Shown in pieces: positions 30,800-40,761 of a stretch of 64,000 bases of DNA (its first letter is position 1; each line of letters begins with the position of its first letter). The DNA is taken from positions 96,758 through 160,757 of the forward strand of contig JALCBR010000002.1 in NCBI GenBank assembly GCA_028066245.1, written 5' to 3'. The notes beneath the pieces were generated by a model that saw only the letters and a list, made by a program, of their open reading frames with translations, was not told the origin of the DNA and searched no databases. The translations under genes were made by a program, and so were the position numbers. Source of the stretch: Pirellulales bacterium (GTDB lineage Bacteria; Planctomycetota; Planctomycetia; Pirellulales; S012-138).

Positions 30800-32086
30800 T
30801 CAACGCTGATCCAATGGCTTGAATTGCCGTTCCTTTTCCCCTGTGTAGATCTGCCGCGGACGGGCGATGCGCTTACTTTCGGAACGGTGCATCTCCAACC
30901 ATTGCGCAATCCAGCCCGGCATGCGTCCCATAGCAAACAGCACGGTAAACATGTCCATGGGAATACCGATCGCTCGGTAAATTACACCGGAATAGAAGTC
31001 AACGTTTGGGTAGAGTTTCCGCTCAATGAAGTAGTCATCAGATAAGGCGACTTCTTCCAATTCTTGAGCGATTTCAAAGATAGGGTCGGGGATGTTTCTC
31101 TTCTTCAACAAGCGATTACAAACATCTTTGATGATCGTCGCGCGAGGGTCGTAATTCTTATAGACCCGGTGGCCAAATCCCATCAGGCGAACTTTGCTGG
31201 ACTTGTCCTTCGCCATATCGACATATTTCTTGACATTGCCTCCGTTGTCCCGAATGTCTTCCAACATTCGAATAACAGCTTCATTGGCTCCACCATGCAG
31301 CGGGCCCCACAGCGCACAGATACCAGCACTGATCGAGGCAAACAAGTTTGCGTTGGAACTCCCGACCATCCGCACTGTGCTGGTGCTGCAATTTTGTTCG
31401 TGGTCCGCATGCACAATCAACAGCAGGTTGAGCGCGTCGACAAAGTCGCAATCAATCTCGTATGGTTCGCATGGCACGGCGAACATCATCCGCAAAAAGT
31501 TCTGACAGTAGTTGAGATTATTTTGCGGATAGATGAACGGTTGCCCGATCGATTTCTTGTAGCTGTACGCTGCAATCGTTGGTAGCTTTGCGATCAACCG
31601 ATAGATGCACAACTCCACCTGTTCGTCATCACGTGGATCGAGCGAATCTTGGTAAAAGGTCGATAGTGCGCTGACCGTCGAAGAGAGAATTGCCATCGGG
31701 TGCGCATCTCGCGGGAAACCGTCATAGAACGCGCTCATGTCTTCATGCAGCAACGTGTGCCGCCGTAGTTTCTGGCGAAATTCATCGAGCTGTTGCCGAG
31801 TTGGCAATTCTCCGTAGATCAACAGATAGCTGACCTCCACGAAGTCGCAGTTGACCGCGAGTTGCTCGATGGGATATCCGCGATAGCGCAAGATCCCGTT
31901 CTCACCGTCCAGATAGGTGATCGCACTCTGGGTGGAGCCCGTATTTACGTAGCCCTCGTCAATGGTGATGTAGCCTGTCTGGGCGCGCAGCGCTGAGATA
32001 TCAACTGCATGCTCCTGTTCGCTTCCTTCGATAACCGGCAACTCAAGCTGCCGATCACCTAGCTGAAGCTTGGCCATCTCACTCAT
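30800..32086 (-). CDS. gltA: Citrate synthase
   Basis: LRYRGYPIEQLA, LHGGANEAVIRML, MGFGHRVYKNYDPRA. Confidence 0.96.
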   Translation of the reverse strand: MSEMAKLQLGDRQLELPVIEGSEQEHAVDISALRAQTGYITIDEGYVNTGSTQSAITYLDGENGILRYRGYPIEQLAVNCDFVEVSYLLIYGELPTRQQLDEFRQKLRRHTLLHEDMSAFYDGFPRDAHPMAILSSTVSALSTFYQDSLDPRDDEQVELCIYRLIAKLPTIAAYSYKKSIGQPFIYPQNNLNYCQNFLRMMFAVPCEPYEIDCDFVDALNLLLIVHADHEQNCSTSTVRMVGSSNANLFASISAGICALWGPLHGGANEAVIRMLEDIRDNGGNVKKYVDMAKDKSSKVRLMGFGHRVYKNYDPRATIIKDVCNRLLKKRNIPDPIFEIAQELEEVALSDDYFIERKLYPNVDFYSGVIYRAIGIPMDMFTVLFAMGRMPGWIAQWLEMHRSESKRIARPRQIYTGEKERQFKPLDQR

Positions 32087-32486
32087 AGACGATCCCTTTC
32101 AAATAACTCGGTTGGTCGCAATTGTCGATGCGCTGGAATGCGCGCCGGTCACGGATTGCTGAACCTAGGATGGAACACACTAACCTGCGATAGCACGTTG
32201 CCACTGGGCGCGCCGAATCCGGAATTTCACAGCGCTTACGGAAGCAATGGCGACGCACCGACATGGTACGCGGATCCTACGATCGCAGCCCTAGAGTGTA
32301 TCCGTACAATTAGCGGCAGACAATTGACATGGGGCACGGCATTTGTATCTCATGCCGTCCCATTGATTTGGCTCAAGATACGGTTCCAAAAAAGCAATGG
32401 TTTGAACCGCAGGTTTTCCACGATTGGCAATCCAGTGATTTCTCTGCAACAGGAAGACGTAGCGTCGTCTGATTTTCCGGATTTCC

Positions 32487-33470
32487 ATGTCAAGCCACCA
32501 CGATCAACTTGAAGCTTTGCTGCTTGCAGATCCTTCGGAGCATGGCATTGCGGTTCTTGCCGATGGCGCGACCGGATCAGAGTTGCAGCGGCGAGGTGTT
32601 TCCACACCTTTGCCACTGTGGTCGACTGCGGCTTTGCTTGACGAAGACTCACGGGTAGTGTTGGGGGGCGTACATCGTGACTACCTTGCCGCCGGTGCGA
32701 AACTGTTGACAGCAAATACCTTCCGCACACACGCCAGAAATCTGCGTTCCTCAGGCAGGGCAGATCAGGCAAATGAGCTTACACGAAACGCAATTGAAAT
32801 CGCCCGATCGGCGATTGCCGAGCACGAAGTTGTCCGCGACCGTGCCCGACAACCTCTGTCTGAGTCCGGTCAACCGATTCTCGTCGCCGGATCCCAGGCT
32901 CCCCTGGAAGATTGCTATTCCCCAGAATTGACGCCGCCTGAAGGTGAACTCCAAGTTGAACATCGGCAGATGTCCGCAAATCTCGCCGACGCTGGTGTGG
33001 ATTTGATTTTTATCGAGACGATGCCGACTTGTCGCGAGGCGGTTTCCGCGGCCATGGCGGCCGCAGAAACGGAGCTTCCGTTTGCGGTTTCATTCGTTTG
33101 CACTGCCACGGGGCACTTGCTCTCCGGCGAGGACTTGACGTCCGCAGTCGCTGCCGTACTTCCATACCGTCCTCGCCTCCTGGGAGTCAATTGCGCCCCG
33201 GCGCCTCGGATGGCAGCAGCACTCACCTTGCTCAAATCCGCAGTTTCGGAAGCACACACCGATGTTGACCTTCTCGCTTATGGGAACATCGGTCAGTCAG
33301 ATCCAGAAATCGGCTGGAGAAACACAAGCGCGGCTGATCCGGTGGTCTACGCGCGCACCGCTCGAGTGTGGCGAGACCTCGGCGTGAAGGTGATCGGCGG
33401 CTGCTGTGGCACAACGCCAGAACATATCGCCGCCTTGCGTGTGGAATTCGCGAGAGTTAATCTTGATTAG
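32487..33470 (+). CDS. Homocysteine S-methyltransferase family protein
   Basis: LADGATGSELQRRG; GVNCAPAPRM; C-terminal GGCCGTTPEHI Zn-binding motif. Confidence 0.92.
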   Translation: MSSHHDQLEALLLADPSEHGIAVLADGATGSELQRRGVSTPLPLWSTAALLDEDSRVVLGGVHRDYLAAGAKLLTANTFRTHARNLRSSGRADQANELTRNAIEIARSAIAEHEVVRDRARQPLSESGQPILVAGSQAPLEDCYSPELTPPEGELQVEHRQMSANLADAGVDLIFIETMPTCREAVSAAMAAAETELPFAVSFVCTATGHLLSGEDLTSAVAAVLPYRPRLLGVNCAPAPRMAAALTLLKSAVSEAHTDVDLLAYGNIGQSDPEIGWRNTSAADPVVYARTARVWRDLGVKVIGGCCGTTPEHIAALRVEFARVNLD

Positions 33471-33549
33471 CTGAGGCTTCTTCGCAGTGGTCGACACCGC
33501 CAGCTAACTATTTGACAAGTCGTCTCTCGGTAGAGGACAGAAGAAAGTC

Positions 33550-33900
33550 ATGGGTGATCTCGAAAGGTCGACGGCTGTCGAGACGCCAGTCGAACCCAGG
33601 CAAACGCCACCTAGGCCAAAGCGTCAACCGCAATTTGGTGTCATGGTTGACAACGATGACGACCATACATTTCCGTATGTGATCGAGGTGTTCCAGAAGG
33701 TTTTTGGATACAAGACAGAGAAGTGCGTCAAACTGGCTTTGACCATTCACAATCAAGGTCGTGCGGTGGTTTGGTCGGGCTGGAAAGAGATCGCTGAACT
33801 CAAGGTTGATCAAATCAAGAGCGCTGGAAAAGATTTCTACGCCGCAGCAGGGCCTGTCGCATATCCGTTGAGTTGCCGTGTTGTTCCCATGCCGGGCTAG
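33550..33900 (+). CDS. clpS: ATP-dependent Clp protease adaptor ClpS-like
   Basis: VMVDNDDDHTFPYVIEVFQKVFGYKTEKCVKLALTIHNQGRAVV matches the ClpS core (NDD...H). Confidence 0.88.
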   Translation: MGDLERSTAVETPVEPRQTPPRPKRQPQFGVMVDNDDDHTFPYVIEVFQKVFGYKTEKCVKLALTIHNQGRAVVWSGWKEIAELKVDQIKSAGKDFYAAAGPVAYPLSCRVVPMPG

Positions 33901-33999
33901 CTTGTAACCTTAAGGCACTAATCCTCTAGCGTTATTGACGCAGGACTCGCAGCGCCCCAAGTGCGAAAGGCAACGAGATTTGGGTAAGCTGCTTCTGGC

Positions 34000-35409
34000 T
34001 CACTTTCTGAGAATGGCGTTCATGTTTCGCTTGTAAGCTTCCACGCCGGGCTGGCCGTAGGGATTGATTCCAATCAACCGTCCTTCTAATACGGTGGCCA
34101 ACATCATGGTTTGTAGAAACTCGCCGAGCGAATCCTCATCCTTGGCAGGCAGCGTGAAAGTGGCCGTCGGGCGGCCGTCTTCGCAATAAGCTTGATTCGT
34201 CCCTTCCATGGCAGCGCGCAGCATGTCAGGCAAAGGCATCCCAGCCAACTCGTTGAGTTGATCTTGATCGACGTCACTCTGCGGGAGCGAAAGCGATGGC
34301 GAACTAAATCGCGCAATGCTCAAATTGGTTATGAGTTTGTCGCGTTGGCCTTCCTGATGCTGTTGTCCACGAGAATGCAAATCGCGTGTGTTAACAACTG
34401 TCAACGGAGTCGGACCACGCTCTTGTTTGCCCAGACTTTCGGCCAGCAGTTGGTCGTACCAAAACCCCACGGCTTCGAGTCCATCAGCCCAGACGGAAAG
34501 AACGCGGATATCCGTGCCGGCCTGCTCCCAGAGTTGCGAGATGGCCACATAGTCCATGGTGGGGTTCTCGCCCGGTAGCGAATTTGCAAAACGCTCGTTC
34601 GCTCTGGCCGCGCCGCCGAGGAGTTGTTCGGCATTTAGTCCTAGTACGGCCGCCGGCAGCAATCCAACCGGTGAGAAAACGGAAAACCGTCCGCCCACGC
34701 CCTCGGGAATGGTGAAGACATTCTGGCAGCCAAGGGCCGTGGATAGATCTCGCAGTTTTCCCTGTGCTCCTGTAATGGGCACGATGAACTCACCAACGCG
34801 GTCGGCGACTTTACCCCGCAAGTCTTGCAGGAACAGTCGGAATCCGGTGGCTGTCTCCAGGGTTCCACCACTTTTACTGATCACGATTACCGCATAGCGG
34901 TCGTGCTTGTTGTCTTGCTCGAACCGACAGGTGCTGACAATGTCCAGCACGGCAGATGTTGCATCGTTATCTAGGCCGTTCCCAGCAAAGTACAACCGCG
35001 GGCCGGAACGTTGTTCAGATGGCAATTCATTGTGCAGCGGGTGACAACAGGCTTGCATGATGGCCTTGGCGCCCATGTACGAACCGCCAATCCCGAGCAC
35101 GACAATCGTATCGACAGCATCCGTCAGTTCTGTGGCAACCCTTTGGATGCGGCCTAGTTCGCTCTGTTCCGTGTCTTGCTCGAACTCGGCCAAGATGCGG
35201 TCTGGCAGTTCGTGAAAGCCAGCGTCCAACGGTTGATCTATCTGTGCAACATCGCCGCCGTCAGCCCAGACCTTGGCGTCAGCCAACACGCGGTCTCGCG
35301 ATTCGGTCAGCTTCGGGTAGAGTTCATTGAGCGCTGCCTGAGTCGGCGCGTTCTCCCGTGGTGACGTCAGGCCTTCAGCCAGGGCAGTTTGGAAATCGTA
35401 TCGCAACAT
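34000..35409 (-). CDS. pgi: Glucose-6-phosphate isomerase
   Basis: VVLGIGGSYMGAKAIM; VISKSGGTLETATGFR; GVGGRFSVFSPVGLLPAAVLG; GQPGVEAYKRNM. Confidence 0.95.
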   Translation of the reverse strand: MLRYDFQTALAEGLTSPRENAPTQAALNELYPKLTESRDRVLADAKVWADGGDVAQIDQPLDAGFHELPDRILAEFEQDTEQSELGRIQRVATELTDAVDTIVVLGIGGSYMGAKAIMQACCHPLHNELPSEQRSGPRLYFAGNGLDNDATSAVLDIVSTCRFEQDNKHDRYAVIVISKSGGTLETATGFRLFLQDLRGKVADRVGEFIVPITGAQGKLRDLSTALGCQNVFTIPEGVGGRFSVFSPVGLLPAAVLGLNAEQLLGGAARANERFANSLPGENPTMDYVAISQLWEQAGTDIRVLSVWADGLEAVGFWYDQLLAESLGKQERGPTPLTVVNTRDLHSRGQQHQEGQRDKLITNLSIARFSSPSLSLPQSDVDQDQLNELAGMPLPDMLRAAMEGTNQAYCEDGRPTATFTLPAKDEDSLGEFLQTMMLATVLEGRLIGINPYGQPGVEAYKRNMNAILRK

Positions 35410-35625
35410 GAAAGTTCTGTGGGCGGCAATGCTTGATCAATGTGCTAAGGACACGTCCTCGCCATGCCGTGGCTCTAGACGTGAAGAGATTCCGAGAGAA
35501 TACCGCGTCGTGGTCCGCGCGGATACCGTCGTTGTCATCTCGCTTCCCCTGGCGATGCCGATGTGCTACCAAAAGACGAAATCCACCGTAACCACGACAC
35601 ATCGGCGCGAAACGAGGCTCTTAAT

Positions 35626-36846
35626 ATGGATATGCACGAATTGACACGCGAACTGTGCGAAGGCAACGAGTCCAAGATCGTGGTGCTGGTGGCTGACGGT
35701 TTGGGCGGATTACCGTTAGAGCCCGGCGGCAAGACAGAACTGGAATCCGCAGCTACTCCCAACATGGACGCTCTGGCCGTGACGGGAATTTTGGGCGGCA
35801 GCATTCCCGTCAAGCCAGGCATTACGCCAGGGAGTGGGCCCGGGCATCTGGGGCTGTTTGGCTATGACCCGTTGAAGTATCGGATTGGTCGTGGTGCTTT
35901 GGAAGCGACCGGCATTGGCTTTGAGTTGCAGCCGGGTGATGTCGCCGCGCGAGGGAATTTCTGTACGCTCGACACGGATGGAAATATCTCGGATCGCAGA
36001 GCGGGTCGTCTTCCCACTGCGGAGAGTACTCTGCTGGCGGAGCGGCTCAATGAAATCAAGATTGAAGGCACCGAAGTAATCGTTCTGCCCGTCCGCGAAC
36101 ACCGGTTCGTGGTCGTGTTTCGCGGACCGGCCTCTGGAGACTTAGCGCTGGGGGATCGCGTCAATGATACTGACCCGCAATCAACTGGTATTCCGCCGTT
36201 GCCTCCAGAAGGTCGTGACAAACCAAGTCAGCGGACGGCCAAGATCGCGGTTCAGTTTGTTGCCGCCGCTGGCGAATTGCTGGCAGATGAACGCCAGGCC
36301 AATGGCCTGACTTTGCGTGGGTTTGCGGAGCGTCCCAACTTGCCTACCTATGAAGATGTGTACGGACTGAAGTCGGCGGCGATTGCCGTGTATCCAATGT
36401 ACAAAGGTCTTGCGCGCCTTGTCGGTATGGATATTGTCGGTGAAGCCAAGACGTTGGACGAGCAAATGGACGTGCTGCGAGATATCTATGATCAGTACGA
36501 TTTTTTCTTTCTGCACTACAAGTACACTGACAGCACTGGTGAAGACGGTGCCTTTGGCGAAAAGGTCAAGAAGATCGAAGCCTTTGACGCGGCGGTTCCT
36601 TCAGCAATTGCCCTGAACCCCAGCGTGTTGATTATCACCGGTGACCACAGCACACCGAGCTTTCTCCGCAGCCACAGTTGGCATTCCGTACCTACGCTGC
36701 TGGCTTCCGCTGCCTGCCGGCCTGATCGATGTACTGAATTCTCGGAATCTGCCTGTGTGCAAGGTGGTCTTGGCCAGTTCGAGGCTAAGTATCTCATGCT
36801 GTTGGCTATGGCCAACGCGGGACGATTGGGAAAGTTCGGTGCGTAG
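35626..36846 (+). CDS. apgM: Cofactor-independent (archaeal-type) phosphoglycerate mutase
   Basis: IVVLVADGLGGLP; ATPNMDALA; SGPGHLGLFGYDP; ITGDHSTPS; start MDMHELT. Confidence 0.92.
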   Translation: MDMHELTRELCEGNESKIVVLVADGLGGLPLEPGGKTELESAATPNMDALAVTGILGGSIPVKPGITPGSGPGHLGLFGYDPLKYRIGRGALEATGIGFELQPGDVAARGNFCTLDTDGNISDRRAGRLPTAESTLLAERLNEIKIEGTEVIVLPVREHRFVVVFRGPASGDLALGDRVNDTDPQSTGIPPLPPEGRDKPSQRTAKIAVQFVAAAGELLADERQANGLTLRGFAERPNLPTYEDVYGLKSAAIAVYPMYKGLARLVGMDIVGEAKTLDEQMDVLRDIYDQYDFFFLHYKYTDSTGEDGAFGEKVKKIEAFDAAVPSAIALNPSVLIITGDHSTPSFLRSHSWHSVPTLLASAACRPDRCTEFSESACVQGGLGQFEAKYLMLLAMANAGRLGKFGA

Positions 36847-36861
36847 TTGCCGCTGATGCCG

Positions 36862-38595
36862 TCACTGATTGGTCGGCGAAGCTCGCCCGCTGCGAACAGC
36901 TTCATCCAACTCCTCTATCTGCTGCGTGATTTCTTGGGCGTTAAAGGGCCAGGCATACCAAGAGAAATAGAGCTTATCCGGCAGCATTTCATAGCTGTCG
37001 CCAAAGAGGTGATTGAAAACGAAACGAAACGAGTTGACCGGCGTGATCTGTGGATAAAGGTCTTTCTGCCACGTTTTGGGTACGAAGTAGGCATTGAGGA
37101 TTGAGATCCGTTCACGCACAAAGAATGGCTGCTGCCGGGCCACCGTTTCGCGCGACCGCAGCGAAGCCGAACCATGATCTGATTGCAGAATGATGATTGG
37201 CGGTCGTTCGGATTTCGCCATGATTTCATCGATTGTGTCACGGATTCTCGTGCTCGCGTACGCAAGTTGGTCCGTGTAGGACTTTTTATCTTGCCATGGG
37301 TTGGCTTCGCCTTTCTCACGCTCAAAGTTCAGTTCAGGTGACACGTCAGATCGACGGTTGCCGTGAGCATCAAAAACGTAGGGGTGGTGAGGCAAAATGA
37401 AGTGTGCAAAAGCGAATGTCGGAGCTGGATCGTTCGGCACATCGCAGAGTTTCTCGAACATCAACTCGTGTGTATCGGCGGCTGTGGGCGCAAGTGGGCG
37501 AAAGGCAGTTGTTCGCAAGAACAGGCCCATAAACTCGCGTTGCAGAAATTCCGGTTCCAACGTGTATGTCACATCCGCATAGTCAGAGCTGTGAGTTGCG
37601 CGCCAACTCGTAGCGAAGTGCACAACCCGGTAGCCTCGATCTTTGAGTGTTGCTGCGACTTTATTTTTGCTCGTTAGCCTCACCATCGGGTCGTAGTTGG
37701 TGTATTTCCAACCGTAGCGTTCAAATTCCGGCGTCAGGTAACGCATATTGAGCGCAGACGGCAATGAGAGAATGGTCATTGCGTAGTTTGCATGGCTTTC
37801 GTCAGCCACGTAGAAACCGCGATCGCGGAGAGAGTTAATGAAGCTTGAGTTGTCGTAGTCAAACAGCTCCTGCAAGATGTCCGCGCGCGCATAGCCGTCC
37901 AGAATGATGTAGTAGATGTCCGGCAACTGGTCTGAGCTAACGGCTTCCGCTTTGCTATCGGGAGCTAATGTCTCGAATGAAGCCAACTGGACGCCGGAGT
38001 TCGGCGCGTCTGCCGACGAATCGCGCTCCAGTGTCATCTCTTTTTGCCGTTTTTTCGCGGCTTTTCGTCGATCTTTCTCGGCTTCTTGTTCTGCGATCTC
38101 GCGCTGATCCTTGCAGTAGTGCTTATATTCGTGCACGAAGTTGCGCGTACATACGGCGAAGAGTATCGCCGTGGTCAGCGCTGCGAATTGCGTAAACGAC
38201 TTCAGTTGCAGTCGCGTCCGCCACAGCCAGGTGATGCCTGCGAGCGCCAATGCGGCATAAACCGCGTAGAGCGGGTAGAGCAATTGGCGGATTTGCGTTA
38301 GCTCCATCGCTTCCCACAGCAGGTCAAAGATCCGGCCGAACGTGAAGAAGAGCAACATCACCCAGCCGGTCATGGCAGCCACGTGACGTCCCTTGCGGCA
38401 AATCAGCAGCAAAACACAAAAGATAAGAGTTGCCAAAGCAACAGACGCAAACAGTGCGATCATTGTCGATCGCGAATCGATATCGTGGGCGTTCTCGGCA
38501 GCGAGGTGCAACGCTGGAACTGCCGCAAGCAAGAGCGGATAGATCAGCAGGACTCTTGAATTTGCCAGCCGTTCTGTGAAGCTCGGACGATTCAT
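36862..38595 (-). CDS. Membrane alkaline-phosphatase/sulfatase superfamily protein
   Basis: Five N-terminal TMs then PDIYYIILDGYARADIL, HFILPHHPYVF, IILQSDHGSAS catalytic motifs. Confidence 0.88.
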   Translation of the reverse strand: MNRPSFTERLANSRVLLIYPLLLAAVPALHLAAENAHDIDSRSTMIALFASVALATLIFCVLLLICRKGRHVAAMTGWVMLLFFTFGRIFDLLWEAMELTQIRQLLYPLYAVYAALALAGITWLWRTRLQLKSFTQFAALTTAILFAVCTRNFVHEYKHYCKDQREIAEQEAEKDRRKAAKKRQKEMTLERDSSADAPNSGVQLASFETLAPDSKAEAVSSDQLPDIYYIILDGYARADILQELFDYDNSSFINSLRDRGFYVADESHANYAMTILSLPSALNMRYLTPEFERYGWKYTNYDPMVRLTSKNKVAATLKDRGYRVVHFATSWRATHSSDYADVTYTLEPEFLQREFMGLFLRTTAFRPLAPTAADTHELMFEKLCDVPNDPAPTFAFAHFILPHHPYVFDAHGNRRSDVSPELNFEREKGEANPWQDKKSYTDQLAYASTRIRDTIDEIMAKSERPPIIILQSDHGSASLRSRETVARQQPFFVRERISILNAYFVPKTWQKDLYPQITPVNSFRFVFNHLFGDSYEMLPDKLYFSWYAWPFNAQEITQQIEELDEAVRSGRASPTNQ

Positions 38596-40046
38596 TTTCG
38601 CTTCAAGATGTAAAGGGACCGCTCTGTTTCTGGGATCTGGACAAAACCCGATATCATGAAGTCTGTCTTGAAAGCAGCTTCAAAGCCTGCCCGTGTATAC
38701 TCGGCAAACACATCTTCGCGGGCAGAGAGCAGGCGCCTGACTTGGGAATCTTCTTTCGGTACGAATTCGACGATCAGCGTTTCCCCCAGGGAGGCCGCGT
38801 AGCGGCTGATGTGCCCAAGCGGAACATTCGCGCCAATGGACAGGTGATGGATGAGTCCCAACATCATCACGACATCGACCTTGGCGCGCGCAGCGCGACG
38901 GGCCAGTGAGTGTCGTTCCTGATGGGCCCATCCCAGATCAGGCGATGGGTTGGTCAAATCCAACAGCAAAGGCAAGATCCTCTGTTCACCCGATTGCTTG
39001 CCCGCTTCGTATGCCGCCTGGACACAGTTGTGATCCAAATCCCAAGCGATCGTATGAGCACCCTGTTCTGCAGCGATCCGGCTGAACGCGCCGTTGTTGG
39101 CGCCGAGGTCCCAAACTGTTGTTGGAGCCAATTCGCGCAGCATGTCTGTGATGATGGCATGCTTGGCTGAGAAGGCAGCTTCGCTGTAATTCAACATGGA
39201 GTCATAGTACTCGGACCAAGTGGACCGGCTTCTGCGCATCTTCAAGCCCGCAACGGTCGACTCCAAATGCTCAAGCATTCGTTTGAGCTGCCGATTGCTC
39301 AGCTGGCCGCCGCGCGCCTGACTTGCCTGGCCTGCGGAGGCAAACCGCCGCAAAAATCGAGCATGAGCGTGGACGTGCAAACCGAGTCCAAGCCCCAGTT
39401 GCGTCCGCCAGGGCAACAGCTTAGCGGCTAGGTTGAGGTCAATCCCATCGAGTTGGTTGCGGAACAAACCGCAGAGGGCCGGATCCACTTTCGCCATCAG
39501 TGCTAATGGCGCAAGAAAGTGTTGGCAGAACTGGCGGTAGGCGATCCAGGGTTGACCCGGCTTGTATTGCTCAAACGAAAGCGTATCGATCAGCGCCCAA
39601 GTGCCGCGCCGAGGCTGAACGTTGAACGCACTTGCGTCGCGCAATGTCATGCCGTGTTTGAGTGCCTTCTGCTGCATCCGCAGTGTTGCTAATGCCGCAT
39701 CTTGCAACTGCGCGAATGACCATTCATACGGATAGCTGATAAACGGAAGTTGTTCCGGATATAGAATCCGATGGGCTTGGCTGGTGTCAAAGATCGGTTC
39801 GGCGACTTCTTCATGCGGAATCATGAGTCCGTCGGCAAGAAGCTCTTCGTACAACCCTGTTGTGTGTAGAAGGCCGTACTCGCGCGCAAAGGAACGATTC
39901 ACCTGCCGAAAGATCTTGCCGCCAAATGAGAAGACGCATCCGGCTGGATCTCGCCAAGAGGCGGAATCACGGTGGTATGGCTCATCTGCGATTTCCTTGG
40001 TGAGAGGCGCAGGCCCAGCAAACGCATTCACCGGCGAAGTCTTCAT
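38592..40046 (-). CDS. Kinase-like domain fused to class I SAM-dependent methyltransferase
   Basis: N-terminal TLRDASAFNVQ...ALIDTLSFEQY resembles a kinase-fold D..N/D-x pattern; C-terminal VWDLGANNGAFSRIAAEQG SAM motif; ATGA overlap with the downstream gene; start at MKTSPVNAFAG. Confidence 0.85.
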   Translation of the reverse strand: MKTSPVNAFAGPAPLTKEIADEPYHRDSASWRDPAGCVFSFGGKIFRQVNRSFAREYGLLHTTGLYEELLADGLMIPHEEVAEPIFDTSQAHRILYPEQLPFISYPYEWSFAQLQDAALATLRMQQKALKHGMTLRDASAFNVQPRRGTWALIDTLSFEQYKPGQPWIAYRQFCQHFLAPLALMAKVDPALCGLFRNQLDGIDLNLAAKLLPWRTQLGLGLGLHVHAHARFLRRFASAGQASQARGGQLSNRQLKRMLEHLESTVAGLKMRRSRSTWSEYYDSMLNYSEAAFSAKHAIITDMLRELAPTTVWDLGANNGAFSRIAAEQGAHTIAWDLDHNCVQAAYEAGKQSGEQRILPLLLDLTNPSPDLGWAHQERHSLARRAARAKVDVVMMLGLIHHLSIGANVPLGHISRYAASLGETLIVEFVPKEDSQVRRLLSAREDVFAEYTRAGFEAAFKTDFMISGFVQIPETERSLYILKRK

Positions 40047-40252
40047 GACAATTCGTCCAATATGAAACGTATCTTTTGACAACCTGTGCTTTCACCAGCG
40101 GCTATGTGAATCCCTCGGGTGGATCTCAAAGCTTGGGTTTCCAAAGCATGGAGCAACTGTGCCGCGCTTTGCGAGCCGCGCGAAATTCGCATTTGGCTTG
40201 GGCGGAACCACACCGCGAGGGCGCCCCTCAACCAGCTGCTATGTTTCGATGA

Positions 40253-40411
40253 TCATTTGGCGCGTTGAAACATCCGCCCTAAGAACGAGAAAGGACGGAC
40301 CAACACTCGACGAAAAAAGAAAGCTCCACTAGCTACGATCGCAATCAAGCATTGCACGGCCAATGACCCTGACATGGGGTCAAGGTAAGCGATGAAAAAT
40401 GACTCGGGCAT
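40253..40411 (-). CDS. 52-aa membrane protein with YLDP.SGS motif
   Basis: Manual translation: MPESFFIAYLDPMSGSLAVQCLIAIVASGAFFFRRVLVRPFSFLGRMFQRAK*. Below the ORF-track length cutoff; one TM; co-directional with the methyltransferase/phosphatase pair. Confidence 0.75.
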   Translation of the reverse strand: MPESFFIAYLDPMSGSLAVQCLIAIVASGAFFFRRVLVRPFSFLGRMFQRAK

Positions 40412-40624
40412 ACCACACGCTCCTTCACATGGTTTGCAGTTGGTGGGATTGCGAATCCTACGCCGGAGCCTGAGATGGAGAAAAGATCACTTCGTGCTTG
40501 CGCCAGCAAGGTAAAGGTTCGTGCGAATGCAAGTTGAATCCAACAAGGGGTCTTGGTGTTGCTTTCAATGCTGTCGCGTCAAGCTGTACTTGGCGTGTGC
40601 TGCGAGGCATGCGAACATCACAGC

Positions 40625-40657
40625 TCTCACACGTACGGGCGAAATTGTCATTGGTCA
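40625..40657 (+). repeat. Solo copy of the repeat signature
   Basis: CTCACACGTACGGGCGAAATTGTCATTGGTCAA, one mismatch in the GAAATTG(A/T)CATTGGTCAA core. Confidence 0.8.
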
Positions 40658-40761
40658 AGTTCGCGCTAGATGGCGTGAGAACTGTCAGGCGCGCTTTCTC
40701 ATCGGCCCCGACGCCGCTAGACTGTTAACAGTCCGCTTGCGTACTCAAAACACAGAGCTCC

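Noticed and set aside
30657-30936. N-terminal extension of cstA overlapping gltA
   Set aside because: Extended ORF overlaps the citrate synthase C-terminus; conserved CstA sequence begins at MDTLLIAVG.
32090-32486. Possible riboswitch in the ~400-bp gap before the homocysteine methyltransferase gene
   Set aside because: No recognisable SAM or cobalamin riboswitch core could be seen by eye.
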